Of a stretch of 64,000 nucleotides of DNA, positions 1-11,480 are shown piece by piece; the first letter of the stretch is position 1, and each line of letters opens with the position of its first letter. The position numbers were made by a program, and so were the translations under genes. Source of the DNA: Branchiostoma floridae (taxonomy: Eukaryota; Chordata; Leptocardii; Amphioxiformes; Branchiostomatidae); assembly GCF_000003815.2 (NCBI RefSeq), contig NC_049981.1, positions 32,451,543-32,515,542 of the forward strand, given 5' to 3'. The notes below the pieces were generated by a model that was not told where the DNA came from, searched no databases, and worked only from the letters and a program-made list of their open reading frames with translations.

Positions 1-639
1 ACTGCTCACACTTGTAGGGTTCTCACCAGTGTGTTCAGTCATGTGGACTTTTAAGTATGGTTTCGTATCTAAGCTATAGTCACACTGGTCACACTTGTGG
101 GGTTTCTCAACTGTGTGTTTAGCCATATGGATTTCCATATGCCTTTTCAAGCCTTGTTTATAAGCTGTGCTGAAGGCACATTGGTCACACTTGTAGAATT
201 TCCCATCAGTGTGTTTAGCAATGTGGACTTTCAGACAAGGTCTCCAAGCTGTGCAGTAGTCACACTGGTCACACTTGTACGGCTTCTCCCCTGTATGTAG
301 CCTCATATGACATGCTAAGCCAGATTTCTTAGCTGTCCTGTACCCACACTCTCCACACATGTAGGGTTTCTCACCGGTGTGTTTTGACATGACATGCGCA
401 TTTAAACATTGTTTTGTACCCGTTGAGAAATCGCAGTGGTCACACTTGTAGAACAGATTGGCTGTCACTGGAAGGTGTGTTGCATTTTGTTGGTCCATCA
501 TTTCTTTCTGCACAGCAGTGTAGTCTCCCTGGACACACTCCAACATCCACTTTCCTACTTGTGTGTCTGCAGCCACACTGTCCTTCTTGGTCTCCTCCAT
601 GTCAGCTGTTACCACTCTTGTGATTTCATCTGTTATCAT
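1..639 (-). CDS. C2H2 zinc-finger protein, 5' part (paralogue A, runs off the window)
   Basis: The minus-strand frame starts at an ATG at 639 (MITDEITRVV...) and stays open to about position 22. An N-terminal stretch of about 65 residues without a recognised domain is followed by five C2H2 fingers of the form YKCDQCxY-x12-H-x3-H, joined by TGEKP-type linkers; the fourth has extra histidines (HMEIHMAKH). The protein is presumably a nuclear DNA-binding regulator; its targets are unknown. The start is chosen because paralogue B at 9865 has the same N-terminus and the same upstream DNA, and a TAA lies in frame just upstream at the probable splice acceptor. Near positions 15-24 the linker that normally reads GEKPYKC is GENPTSV, because one T of a TTT run is missing compared with every other copy. 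This is either a frameshift or a sequence error. No KRAB, BTB or SCAN domain is visible in the part seen. Confidence 0.8.
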   Translation of the reverse strand, partial: MITDEITRVVTADMEETKKDSVAADTQVGKWMLECVQGDYTAVQKEMMDQQNATHLPVTANLFYKCDHCDFSTGTKQCLNAHVMSKHTGEKPYMCGECGYRTAKKSGLACHMRLHTGEKPYKCDQCDYCTAWRPCLKVHIAKHTDGKFYKCDQCAFSTAYKQGLKRHMEIHMAKHTVEKPHKCDQCDYSLDTKPYLKVHMTEHTGENPTSVSS

Positions 640-699
640 GGGACAGCTGGGCTGGGGAACTTCGGTGGCAGACCCACAGCAGGCCGATCTCTGCTCTTA
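640..699 (-). promoter_or_regulatory. 5' UTR part of the zinc-finger A coding exon and its 3' splice site
   Basis: On the minus strand, the pyrimidine-containing TTTCATCCTAG precedes TAAGAGCAG at 699, followed by about 60 bases to the ATG. The same sequence is found upstream of paralogue B (9866-9925). Conservation and the AG context suggest a 3' splice site that joins an upstream non-coding exon. Inference only; no transcript data. Confidence 0.4.
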
Positions 700-1717
700 C
701 TAGGATGAAATCTATAAAGAAATAGAGTATAGCACTTACATTAATTTTTTTCATTGGTTGATTGATCTTTCGGGTGGTCCTTTTACCTCGTAATTGATTT
801 CAGGTAAAAGTTTGAACAGCATCATTTAGAGCAAAGAAACCACTCAACATGTGCATATAGGTGTTACATATTATACAAACGCGTTCCAATTTTTACTAGT
901 ACGTGCACTCATGAATTATGTATTCTCACATTTGCCGTTCAGAGTATGCATGTGTAGCAACAGGGATCATGGGTAATATGTCAAAGGAGAAAGCCCCTGA
1001 CTTGTAAACAGTTGTTGTCTCAACCATTGTCTTGATTCGCACATAACATGTTTAGACGTGCTACATGTTTATGTCCGTGGGGCCTTCAGCTATTATGATT
1101 TCTTTCTATAGATTTGGCAACGTTAATACATGTAATATGGTAAGAAAATTTGTGATTCCAAATAAGCATATTCACTGTTACGAGTAGAGTACGCATGTGC
1201 AACAACAGGAATTGTGGGTGATATGTCAAAGGTGATGGCCCCTTGTACTCATCTGTCTCAATATTAATTGATGTCGCTGCGCATGTGCGCACAGGCTTTT
1301 AGCCAGGCATGCGTCAACGAGTCATCTGGACTCCCTTTTCTTAGAAACAAGAAATTTGATGCCCATGGACTCCCTATATTGGGGAGTAAATCCTCTTACA
1401 AGCATGAAATTCTGTTTGACCAGGGATGCAACCAGGTCATCTGTGGTCACAGTCTTCTACTGTGACCTCTGGAACAGTTTTTTTGCATCTTAGGATACCT
1501 TAGAATGCACTGTTTTAACTTAAAATCATTAAAAACTCTGCACCATGAAAGGTGGATGCCTCCGGACCCCCCTACAATAGTCACTAACCACGACTCACCA
1601 ATAAGTTTGGACTCCCTATTATAAAATCCTAACTAAAAGCCTGTGTGAACATATGCTGAATGGTGAACGTGTGAGCTGATTTAAGCCCTCTCTGAACCCA
1701 TGTGCAGCAACAGGAAT

Positions 1718-1800
1718 TCTACTAGCGTAGAGTAGAGTAGAGTTCATCGGTTTAATAGTCAGGAGTCTCGCTCCAGTTAAAACCGCTCCTCTTGAATTCC
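1718..1800. mobile_element. SINE 3'-tail fragment
   Basis: The stretch GTAGAGTAGAG...TCATCGGTTTAATAGTCAGGAGTCTCGCTCC resembles the end of the SINE at 10812-11045 (GTGGAGTAGATTCTTCGGTT...CAGGAGACACGCTCC). It is absent from the matching point of copy B, so it probably inserted after the duplication. Confidence 0.4.
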
Positions 1801-1832
1801 ATGTTGTCTCTTCAGTCAGCATATGTCAAGAG

Positions 1833-2456
1833 GGGTGTGCCTAAATACCACAAAGGACCACAAACGACTCGGAAATACCACAAACGACCACAAACAACTC
1901 TAGTATGCAGTGTATATGGGTCAAAGACCTTGTGTGGCGCTCTGGAGACATTGTTCACACATTTATGAATTTAAAAAACGCAGCAAGTCCTGCGTATTCA
2001 CCAGTTATTTCGAGTTAGAGTTAGTATGATGGTTTGAAGATCGAAACGATGCTGCGCTGTCAATGAATGCGTGCTTGCATTGAGGCTGAAAAACACTTAG
2101 TATACAAGTTTTATAAGTTGACAATGATAGAATAGTGCCATGCTATAATCTATGAACCAACAGCGTCCATAGTTTTATTTTCCTGTCGTCTATGGAGCCA
2201 TGGAAGGTATCGAGAACTTCCCCATGCAGACTCCTAGCACGGGCGATCCAACATGGCGGCCGAGAATGGACTAACTTGAAATAACTGGTGAATACGCAGG
2301 ACTTGCTGCGTTTTTTAAATTCATAAATGTGTAAACAATGTCTCCAGAGCGCCACACAAGGTCTTTGACCCATATACACTACATTTTAGAGTCGTTTGTG
2401 GTCGTTTGTGGTATTTCCGAGCCGTTTGTGGTCGTTTGTGCTATTTAGGCAGACCG
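1833..2456. mobile_element. Fold-back (Mutator-like) non-autonomous transposon with 9-bp target duplication
   Basis: Inverted arms of about 170 bp (1833-2010 and 2275-2456) begin GGGTGTGCCTAAATA and, on the other strand, CGGTCTGCCTAAATA. Both arms carry short internal CACAAACGACCACAAACG repeats. The direct repeat TGTCAAGAG lies on both sides (1824-1832 and 2457-2465). Duplicate copy B at about 10551 has a single TGTCAAGAG and no insertion, which is an empty site. The 264-bp centre has no coding potential. Nine-base duplications with long inverted arms are typical of MULEs; the superfamily call is inference. Confidence 0.85.
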
Positions 2457-2797
2457 TGTCAAGAGTAGAGTCAAAGGTTAAGACTAAAGTCCCGAAAAAG
2501 AAAGCGGTCCTTACATGTTCTTTCGATTTGCATAACAACGTCCAGACAGGTTTTGTTTCCTTCAATGTGTTCTGATCTCTTAGCCGTGGGACACAACTCC
2601 TTCGATACTCTACGGGTATACCGTCCTTTTTTTTGGCTACTGATCTCTGTGAGAGCCTGAGGGATTGGTTTGGAATCACAGTATTTCCTTGTTATTAACA
2701 ATAACATTTTCAAACATCATATTTATCATGTACCTTGTTTTACGTTTGGTGTAAAGATATTTGTAAAGCCGTACTTGGTACTTGCCCCCCTCCCCAT

Positions 2798-3643
2798 GGG
2801 AGATACTGAAAGACGGAATACCAAGTAATACCAAGTAATACCACGTAATACCAGGTTAAACATCACAGAACTCAAATATTTTGTGTGCATATGTGTTCCC
2901 CACACATATAAAGCAAACATATTGTGGTTTATGGGCTTTAAAATTATATTTTTGCCTAAGAATTCCGCTAACAAAACGCCGCGCGCCCCTGCCCCGCGCG
3001 GCATGATAGCGCTGGCGGGCCGGGTCAATCAACAACACGGTTCTTCTTCTTCCGGTAATGTCCAACTGCCGATGAGTCGGCAATGATTGACTAGTGTTTT
3101 AAACACTTATGTTTTATTCTTGAAAAAAAATCCTTATACACGTAGTTGGAACACTCAACAACATAATTGTACCAGTGTTGTCGTCGTGTTGCATGTTGTA
3201 ACTTGTAACCTTAAACCGCTGGAGATTTTGCGGCACAAGCGTGTCACTTTGAACGTTACCCTGAGACCGACCTGATAGAAATTAGAATCAAAAGCAACTA
3301 ATGGGCCCGGACGTGACGAAATGACTAAAATACAACTGTTTGAAACACTGCAAAGATAAAGCAGGGCACGATGTTGCAAATATGACAAACATTAACGTGT
3401 CGCGGCTCGCCGTGTTGTTGATGTGACCCGGCCCGCCTGCGCTATCAAATATCATACCGCGCGGGGCAGCGGCAGTTTGCCACCGGAATTCTTTGGCAAA
3501 AATATTATTTTTAAGCCCATAAACTACAAAATATTTGGTTTATATATGTGGGGAACACACATGTACACATAATATTTGAGTTCCTTGATGTTTAACCTGG
3601 TATTACGTGGTATTACTTGGTATTCCGTCTTTCAGTACTACCG
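2798..3643. mobile_element. Second fold-back (Mutator-like) element with 9-bp target duplication
   Basis: Arms of about 240 bp (2798-3045 and 3400-3643) begin GGGAGATACTGAAAGACGG and, on the other strand, CGGTAGTACTGAAAGACGG. They contain repeated AATACCAAGT/AATACCACGT units and a GC-rich hairpin. CCTCCCCAT flanks both ends (2789-2797 and 3644-3652). Copy B of the duplication (about 11240) reads CCTCCCCAC once with no element. The centre (3046-3399) has no recognisable coding sequence. Confidence 0.85.
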
Positions 3644-3764
3644 CCTCCCCATTGAAGGGTCCACATAGGTGCGAAATTGCGTTATATTTGCGTCCTTTTG
3701 CGCTTCTAACTCCCAGTGAATTCCTTTTTCGAATCTTCAAGTCCACATAAAATGTGTTTCTTAC

Positions 3765-3890
3765 CTGGCTTTAGACTTAAGGTGTCCTTGAACTGTCGAA
3801 GGAGAGGGAACAGGAAAATCTGGAAAATTTTCCCCACGAAGGACGAGTTGGTAAAGCAAAATGGCGGACGGCAAAGGTCACGGGGTCAAG
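3765..3890 (-). promoter_or_regulatory. Probable non-coding first exon and promoter region of zinc-finger A
   Basis: On the minus strand, GCCGTCCGCCATTTTGC (a YY1-like motif) is followed by about 90 bases conserved with copy B, and then a good 5' splice site CCAG|GTAAGAAAC (plus positions 3764/3765). Paralogue B has the same arrangement (donor at 11357/11358). Exon start not determined; inference from conservation between duplicates. Confidence 0.4.
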
Positions 3891-4129
3891 AGTTGAACTA
3901 GGTTAAAGGTCAAATTTCAATACCTGATTACCTACATCAGCGGTTTGGTAAAGAGTTGAGTTATTCAAGTGGCATTCGTGTTATGTCGGCTTTTTGTTAT
4001 CAAGACGGGACTGAATGCTACAGAAACAGAAAGGAAACGTAATGCTATCATCCACGAAAAGGACTCAATGGCTGTATCTCTGTATTTTTCCACATATGAC
4101 CTGAATGAAAAGCGATCTACATCTACATT

Positions 4130-4476
<347 letters not shown>

Positions 4477-4701
4477 TTAGTTTTTGTGAATTTTTTTGTT
4501 TTTGTCAGTATTATGAATCCCTCGCTCCTTCTGTCTTTGCTTTCTCCTATTAGCTCACATAAAGTAACGGGAAAAACATATAGCAGGAAATTGAAGACCG
4601 AACATGAGATAACCTTTTTTGGACCTTTGACCTAACTTTCTGTCAGCGTCCTCGACGAGCCTATCGTGAAAATACGTCTAGAGGCGAACTTCGTGATCTG
4701 G

Positions 4702-5391
4702 NNNNNNNNNNNNNNNNNNNNNNNNNNNNNNNNNNNNNNNNNNNNNNNNNNNNNNNNNNNNNNNNNNNNNNNNNNNNNNNNNNNNNNNNNNNNNNNNNNN
4801 NNNNNNNNNNNNNNNNNNNNNNNNNNNNNNNNNNNNNNNNNNNNNNNNNNNNNNNNNNNNNNNNNNNNNNNNNNNNNNNNNNNNNNNNNNNNNNNNNNNN
4901 NNNNNNNNNNNNNNNNNNNNNNNNNNNNNNNNNNNNNNNNNNNNNNNNNNNNNNNNNNNNNNNNNNNNNNNNNNNNNNNNNNNNNNNNNNNNNNNNNNNN
5001 NNNNNNNNNNNNNNNNNNNNNNNNNNNNNNNNNNNNNNNNNNNNNNNNNNNNNNNNNNNNNNNNNNNNNNNNNNNNNNNNNNNNNNNNNNNNNNNNNNNN
5101 NNNNNNNNNNNNNNNNNNNNNNNNNNNNNNNNNNNNNNNNNNNNNNNNNNNNNNNNNNNNNNNNNNNNNNNNNNNNNNNNNNNNNNNNNNNNNNNNNNNN
5201 NNNNNNNNNNNNNNNNNNNNNNNNNNNNNNNNNNNNNNNNNNNNNNNNNNNNNNNNNNNNNNNNNNNNNNNNNNNNNNNNNNNNNNNNNNNNNNNNNNNN
5301 NNNNNNNNNNNNNNNNNNNNNNNNNNNNNNNNNNNNNNNNNNNNNNNNNNNNNNNNNNNNNNNNNNNNNNNNNNNNNNNNNNNNNNNNNNN
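4702..5391. other. Assembly gap (690 N)
   Basis: Run of N bordered on the right by a second TA tract. Contents unknown. Confidence 0.99.
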
Positions 5392-5468
<77 letters not shown>

Positions 5469-5510
5469 CCCAAATGGCCCCGCATGGGGCATCGTAGGGG
5501 GGGGGGGGGG
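5392..5510. repeat. (TA)n tract and poly-G run beside the gap
   Basis: TA repeats at 5392-5465 abut the gap. A run of 14 G follows at 5497-5510. Confidence 0.95.
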
Positions 5511-6275
5511 CGAGTTGAGGCTCCCGGGTTAGGGCGGGCAGAGATAGTTCGTGAAAAAAAAAGAGTTTTTATATGTGTTGGTACGGGCGAAGATGGGTTA
5601 TTCAACATTCAAAGTATGAAAGTCCCGTCTTTGCAAAGGGTTTTATTCCATAATTTTGTTCATAAAATATGTACTAAATGAGCTTCTGATCTTCATCTAA
5701 TAACTGTTGAGCACTACATAACTTCTAAGTGCGGCAAGACTGAAATTCACATTATTTACCACAACAGAATTATATAATTTTCCTACCAATTATGTAAACT
5801 AGGCCCTTATTTGCAGAAATGATATTTCTACGTATACAGCACCATATGTTTGAAAGTCCTAAATGCAGTTAAACACAGTGATTTTTCCTTTATTATCAAG
5901 CTATTCTTCATTTGCATTATCGTTATATAATTGCTGTTATTATTTATGTCAAGGTAGCTGTTGATTAACAGAAAGAACATAAAGATACAGCTCCGAACAG
6001 CAAAACAAGCCAATTGCTATTGTGCCAATCGAGCCACTAAACAGACCCAATATCTGCTTGGAGGCAACCCAGTCGATTCAGACCAAAGTCAATGGCATTA
6101 CTTACGGTATATGAACAGCTATGGTGTAAAACAATATGCATCATCCCGCACATACCAGCAGTAGATAAGTCTAACTACATACGAATGCAGCAAACAGATT
6201 GTGAGATACAGCTACGAACAGCAGAATAACTCTCACTAGAATACTCAACCCCCGAGCGACAACGAGGGTTATATC
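5511..6275. other. Gene-free stretch
   Basis: AT-rich DNA; no exon, RNA gene or clear repeat recognised. Confidence 0.5.
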
Positions 6276-6562
6276 CAGGGGTCTAGCCAGCGTCCGTTTT
6301 TCCGTCAACCTTGACGGACAAAAATCCTTGGTGGAAGCCACAGGCGGCTTGGGGACGCCGTCCACGGCCGTAAATGCCACACACAGTTTGTTTTGCTATT
6401 GTTAAGATTGTTGACAATGTGTGTCGGGGCCCTTTCGCATACGATAATCTCATTAAAACCCGTTTTTCAAGGTCTCAGTTCAGTCCTTCTAATTAATTTT
6501 CGCGGTTTTCGCGACGATTGTAATTGGCTGACGGAAAAAAATTCGAGCTGGCTAAAGCCCTG
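6276..6562. mobile_element. hAT-type MITE with 8-bp target duplication
   Basis: Ends are CAGGGGTCTAGCCAGC and GCTGGCTAAAGCCCTG, imperfect inverted repeats starting CAGGG. GTTATATC flanks both sides (6268-6275 and 6563-6570). At 287 bp without a transposase it is a non-autonomous copy. CAGGG ends with 8-bp duplications are the hallmark of hAT elements. Confidence 0.85.
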
Positions 6563-6928
6563 GTTATATCAGTAGATACAAAGGCAATGATTGGAACTGA
6601 GGCTTGGTCTCAAATCGGTAGCTGTTGTATGTCAAAGTTTATTAAAACGTTAATTAAACCAAGGGTTTCTTATTTACATTCTATTTCATTAAACACAATC
6701 TAAACAAGAACAGTTCACGATTTAGGGGTCTTAACCTTTGACCTCGTAAAGGCTCAGCTCAAACTGTGAGCCATCTAATGTTAACTTTCTCCATACCGTT
6801 TGTGCAGTGCAGGGTTAATGTTTTATGTAGGGATGTCAGTTAATGGGTTACAAGTCCTCACCTGGCTTTGGCACTGCATTGCTGTCAAAGCAGATGTTAG
6901 GATGTGGAGTTTTTGTTTTTGTTGGTAC
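6563..6928. other. Gene-free spacer
   Basis: No exon recognised; includes the 8-bp target duplications of the two adjacent hAT-type elements. Confidence 0.5.
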
Positions 6929-7350
6929 TAGGGCTGGGTACCCGGTACAAAACTGTTTTTTCTTATTGGACTGGTCCAGAAAAAACCAGACCTGAAGAAA
7001 ATAGGTGGACCGGATGTTGGACCTATTGGAAAATTAACATATCATATGAACAGGCATTCACACATTTGGGGGCTTACTGGTCGGGGAAAATAACAATAGT
7101 GAAGTTGGGTAGAGTCTATGGTCATTTCTACCAAGTTTTACAGTCAATCGTACAAAGACAGCTTTGTAGGATTTCAAAACGCCAGTGGGTGTCAAACATT
7201 TCACAAAACAGATTTCTTTGTAACAAAATGGACCATTGTTTTTAGTGTTGTCCATTCACAAGTTTTCACATACTGAATCAGGCTCAGGTCCGGACCTGGA
7301 CCTAATCCTCTGAACCTGAACCGGAATTTCTGTACCGGTACCCATCCCTA
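6929..7350. mobile_element. hAT-type MITE of a TAGGG-TGGGTACC family, copy 1
   Basis: The termini TAGGGCTGGGTACC and GGTACCCATCCCTA are inverted repeats, and GTTGGTAC flanks both sides (6921-6928 and 7351-7358). Internally there are repeated CCGGACCTG/GGTCCGG blocks. Related copies lie at 24757-25184 and about 45425-45860. Open frames inside are accidental. Confidence 0.85.
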
Positions 7351-7548
7351 GTTGGTACCTGATAGGAAAGCTTGGCTCAGACAGCATCAAGATCTTACCT
7401 TATTGAAATGCTAAACTTAATTTCTATAATTTCCGAGACTTTCCATACTGCAATATATCACTAATGGAGATCCTAATAAAACAAACAGAAAATATCCTGA
7501 CCTGAGGTAGACCTTACCAACTTGGTGAACAGCCACATAAATTGGTCA

Positions 7549-7655
7549 GCCAATGGCTTCTCACTGGTGTGTTTTACTTTGTGCATGTCCATTGTCCAAG
7601 CAATGCATTTCATAGCTATACACTAGTCACACTGATCACACTTGTACGACTTTTC
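7549..7655 (-). pseudogene. Decayed zinc-finger unit downstream of zinc-finger B
   Basis: Minus-strand translation gives EKSYKCDQCD, then a stop, then a degenerate finger ending MHKVKHTSEKPL. The matches to the finger consensus on both sides of a stop indicate former fingers now outside the reading frame of the gene ending at 7678. Confidence 0.6.
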
Positions 7656-7677
7656 CCCAACAATTTTCATCATAATA

Positions 7678-9865
7678 TTATGATTTCTTAGAACAGACCT
7701 TTTTATGACTTCTCAGAGCAGACTTGTAACCTGTCCTGAACCCACACTTCCCACACATGTAGGGTTTCTCACCAGTATGTTTGGCCATATGGGTTTTCAA
7801 GGCTTGTTTATAAGCTGTGCAGTAGTCACACTGATCACACTTGTAGGGTTTCTCACCGGTGTGTATAGCCATGTGTTTTTTCCAGTCTTGTCTCCAAGCT
7901 GTGCAATAGTTACACTGGTCACATCTGTATGGCTTCTCCCCTGTGTGTATCTTGATATGGTTTGATAGGGCATATTTGTAAGCTGTCCTGAACCCACACT
8001 CCCCACACATGTAGGGTTTCTCACCGTGGTGTTTCACCTTGTGCATGTCCAAGTCCCCTTTCCTAGCTGTGTAGAAGTCACACTGGTCACATTTGTACGG
8101 TTTCTCTCCTGTATGTGTTCTCATATGAGTTGAAAGGACACTTATGTCTCCTGTCTTAAACCCGCACTCGTCACAAATGTAATGTTTCTCATCGCTGTGT
8201 TTAGCCATGTGTCTGTCCAAGTTTTCTTTTCTAGCTGTAGAGTAGTCACACTGGTCACACTTATAGGGTTTCTTACCAGTGTGCATAGCCATGTGCATGT
8301 CCAAGGTCCTTTTTTGGATTGCACAATAACCACATCGGTCACACATGAAGGGTCTCTCACCAGTGTGTTTAGCCATGATATGTCTGTCCAAGTTCGTTTT
8401 TTGGGATGTGCAGTAGCCACATCGGTCACACATGTAGGGTTTATCACCAGTATGTTTAGCCATAATATGGGTTGTCAAAGCTTGTCTATAAGCTGTGCAG
8501 TAGTCACACTGGTCACACTTGTAGGGTTTTTCATCAGTGTGTATAGCCATGTGAATTTTCAAGGCTTGTTTATAAGCTGTGCTGTATTCACACTGGTCGC
8601 ATTTGTAGCATTTCTCGCCAGTGTGTTTAGCCATATGCCTTTTCAAGACATGTTTGTAATCTGTGCAGTAGTCACACTGGTCACACTCGTAGACTTTCCC
8701 ATCAGTATGTTTCACAGTATGATGGGTTTTCAAGGCTTGTTTATGAGCTGTGCTGTAGTTACATTGGTCACACTTGTAGAGTTTCTCATCAGTATGTTTA
8801 GTGATGTGGGATTTCAGGCAATGTTTCCAAACTGTGCAATAGTCACACTGGTCACACTTGTAGGTTTTCTCACCAGTATGTTTTGCCATATGGGTTTTCA
8901 AGGCATGTTTATAAGCTGTGCAGTAGTTACACTGGTCACACTTGTAGGGTTTCTCACCGGTGTGTTTAGCCATGTGGATTTTGAAGTATTGCTCATTAGC
9001 TGTGGTGTAGTCACACTGGTCACACTTGTGGGCTTTCCTACCAATGTGTTTAGCCCTGAGAGGTTTCTCTCCACTGTTTTTAGCCATGTGTGGTNNNNNN
9101 NNNNNNNNNNNNNNNNNNNNNNNNNNNNNNNNNNNNNNNNNNNNNNNNNNNNNNNNNNNNNNNNNNNNNNNNNNNNNNNNNNNNNNNNNNNNNNTGCACT
9201 AGTGATTTCGGTGAATACGAAAGGCGCTTTTTAGCCATGTGTGGTTTCTCACCAGTATGTTTCGCCATGTGCATTTTCAAGGCATGTTTCCAAGCTGTGC
9301 AGTAGTCACACTGGTCACATTTGTAAAGTTTCTTTCCTGTATGTCTCTTCATATGACTTGATAGGTAAGACTTGTATTCTGTCCTGAACCCACACTTCCC
9401 ACACATGTAGGGTTTCTCACCAGTGTGTCTAACCATGTGGTTTTTCCAGTCTTGTCTCCAAACTGTGCAGTAGTTACACTGGTCACACTTGAACGGCTTC
9501 TCCCCTGTATGTATCTTCATATGTTTTGTAAGGTCAGACTTCTTAGCTGTCCTGTACCTACACTCCCCACACAAGTAGAGTTTCTCATCGGTGTGTTTTG
9601 ACACAATGTGGGCATTCAAATCTTGTTTTGTACCCGTTGAGAAATCGCAGTGATCACACTTGTAGAACAGATTTGCTGCCACTGGAAGATGTGTTGCCCT
9701 CTGTTGGTCCATCATTTCTTTCTGTGCAGCAGTGTAGTCTCCCTGGACACACTCCAACATCCACTCTCCTACTTGTGTGTCTGCAGCCACACCGGCCTTC
9801 TTGGTCTCCTCCTTGCATATGTCCTTGTCAGCTGTTACCACTCTTGTGATTTCATCTGTTATCAT
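7678..9865 (-). CDS. C2H2 zinc-finger protein, about 21 fingers (paralogue B), interrupted by an assembly gap
   Basis: The start is the ATG at 9865 (MITDEITRVVTADKD), matching paralogue A; the stop is at 7678. The N-terminal 65 residues are of unknown function. Five C2H2 fingers follow before the N-run 9095-9194, and sixteen after it. The last finger ends HKKVC, so its second histidine is replaced by cysteine. Linkers are mostly TGEKPY. The whole coding part lies in one exon. It is presumably a nuclear sequence-specific DNA-binding protein; no effector domain is recognised. With exactly 100 N the two parts are in different frames. However, an 18-base sequence is shared on both sides of the gap, and joining there gives one continuous frame of about 678 codons. 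The protein belongs to a tandem family with the gene at 1-639. Confidence 0.85.
9095..9194. other. Assembly gap (100 N placeholder) inside zinc-finger B
   Basis: Exactly 100 N, probably not a measured length. The 33 bases next to it (9195-9227) do not resemble finger DNA. Confidence 0.95.
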
Positions 9866-10811
9866 GGGACAGCTGGGCTGGGGAACTTCGGTGGGAGACC
9901 CACAGCAGGCCGATCTCTGCTCTTACTAGGATGAAATCTATAAAGAAATAGAGTATGAATTATTTATTTAAGTTATTAATTGATTGAACTTTTGGGTGGT
10001 CCTTTTACCTGGCATCTGATGTCCAAAAAACAATCCACTCAACATGTGCCACAATGTGAAAATTTTGATATATGAAAACACCTTGGTGTTTTTCTGATTT
10101 TTAGGTGTACCTACAAATTACGTATTCTCACATTCACCGTTCGTAGTACTGGTACACATGTGCAGTGACAGGAATTTCTGGGTAATATGTCAAAGGTGAA
10201 GGTCCCTGACTTGTTAACAGCTCTTGTCTCTTGATCTGCACATACATACTATGTCATAGACAATGGCAGAGCCAAAATATGTAACATGTCTAGACGAGGT
10301 AAAGGTTTATGTCTCAGGGGCCTTCACCTATGTGAATCTACATTACGATTTCTATCTATTTATTTCCTTATTATTATCTATAGACTTGGCAACGTTAATA
10401 ATCTGGAAAGAAAATTTGATTTGCATATAACAATGTCCAGACGTGCACGTGTATCAATTTATGTCGCAGAGCGGTGAACGAGCGAGCTGGTTTAAGCCCT
10501 CTCACAGAGATCAGAGCTCTCATGTGCAGCGACAGGTGTTTTAGGTAATGTGTCAAGAGTACCAAAGGTCTAGGCACTGAAAAAGAAAACAGTCCTTGTC
10601 TCGACAATGCATTGTTTCGATTTGCATAAGAAATGTCCAGACAAGTTTTTTTACCTTTGTGGGCATTTACCTTTGTCACGTTACCTAGAATTCCTGTCGC
10701 CCCACAAGTGTTCTGATCTCTGTGAGAGGGCTTACTTGGAACCATGTTCACATATTATAGAGTACTTCAAATAAGTTGAAGGGGCTACCCACATGTCTTG
10801 AGATGAATAAA

Positions 10812-11045
10812 CAAATAAATAAAGTAGAGTGGAGTAGATTCTTCGGTTAGGCAGGAGACACGCTCCGTTTTTTCTTCCGTTTTTGAGGCTACCAACTTCA
10901 ATTTGCTGAAGACTTTTGTAGCCTATATAGGAAAGTCGTATAAAGTGCCTTTCCCAAGGGCACAAGATCGGTGTCACGGCAGGGTTTGAACTCAGGACCT
11001 TCTGGACCTGAGTCAAATGTGCTGCCGATTGCGCCACGCGGTCCC
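10812..11045 (-). mobile_element. tRNA-derived SINE
   Basis: The minus strand reads GGGACCGCGTGGCGCAATCGG (box A-like), then GAGTTCAAACCC (box B-like), then a body with GTGCCCTTGGGAAAGGCAC that is shared with the SINE at 11701-12194. The tRNA-like part is not a functional tRNA. Confidence 0.75.
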
Positions 11046-11357
11046 AATATATATCCGGATATTTTGTTTCCTTGTTACTAAAAATCTTAAAATTAAATCT
11101 ATAATAAATAAATAATAATGTAGATGCTCAACGAATAAGAATACTCATTGACATCATTTGCAAAACATCAAATTTATCATGTACCCTGTTTTACGTTTGG
11201 TGTAAAGATATGTAAATTGTTGTTGTTGTTGTCCTTGCCCCCCTCCCCACTGACAGGACCACTTGCGAATCGAAATTAAGTTATATGCGTCCTTTTGCGC
11301 TTCCAACTCCCAGTGAATTCTTTTTCAACTCTTCAAGACCACAGAAATGTTGCTTAC

Positions 11358-11480
11358 CTGGCTTCAGACTTAAGACGGCGTTGAAGGAGAGTGAATAAGA
11401 AAAATCTGGAAAATTTTCATCACGAAGGACGAGTTGGTAAGGCAAGATGGCGGACGGCAAAGGTCACGGTGTCAATCGTT
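11358..11480 (-). promoter_or_regulatory. Probable non-coding first exon and promoter region of zinc-finger B
   Basis: The minus strand carries GCCGTCCGCCATCTTGCC (a YY1-like motif, CAAGATGGCGG on the other strand). Conserved sequence follows, with a 5' splice site CCAG|GTAAGCAAC at 11357/11358. The same elements occur in copy A at 3765-3890. Exon start not determined. Confidence 0.4.

Larger units (their letters stand above)
640..4040. repeat. Segmental duplication, copy A (upstream DNA of zinc-finger A)
   Basis: Blocks at about 640-1130, 1660-1710, 2457-2790 and 3653-4040 match blocks at 9866-10400, 10480-10530, 10555-10740 and 11220-11650 in the same order and orientation. Examples are the shared ATCATGTACC-TGTTTTACG block (2728 and 11174) and the AATCTGGAAAATTTTC block (about 3816 and 11403). 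With the coding exons, the duplicated unit exceeds 4 kb. Copy A additionally contains two fold-back elements and a SINE tail. No other gene is seen here. Confidence 0.8.

Noticed and set aside
8182-9234. 350-codon plus-strand frame over zinc-finger B
   Set aside because: Antisense shadow of the finger repeats, reading through N.
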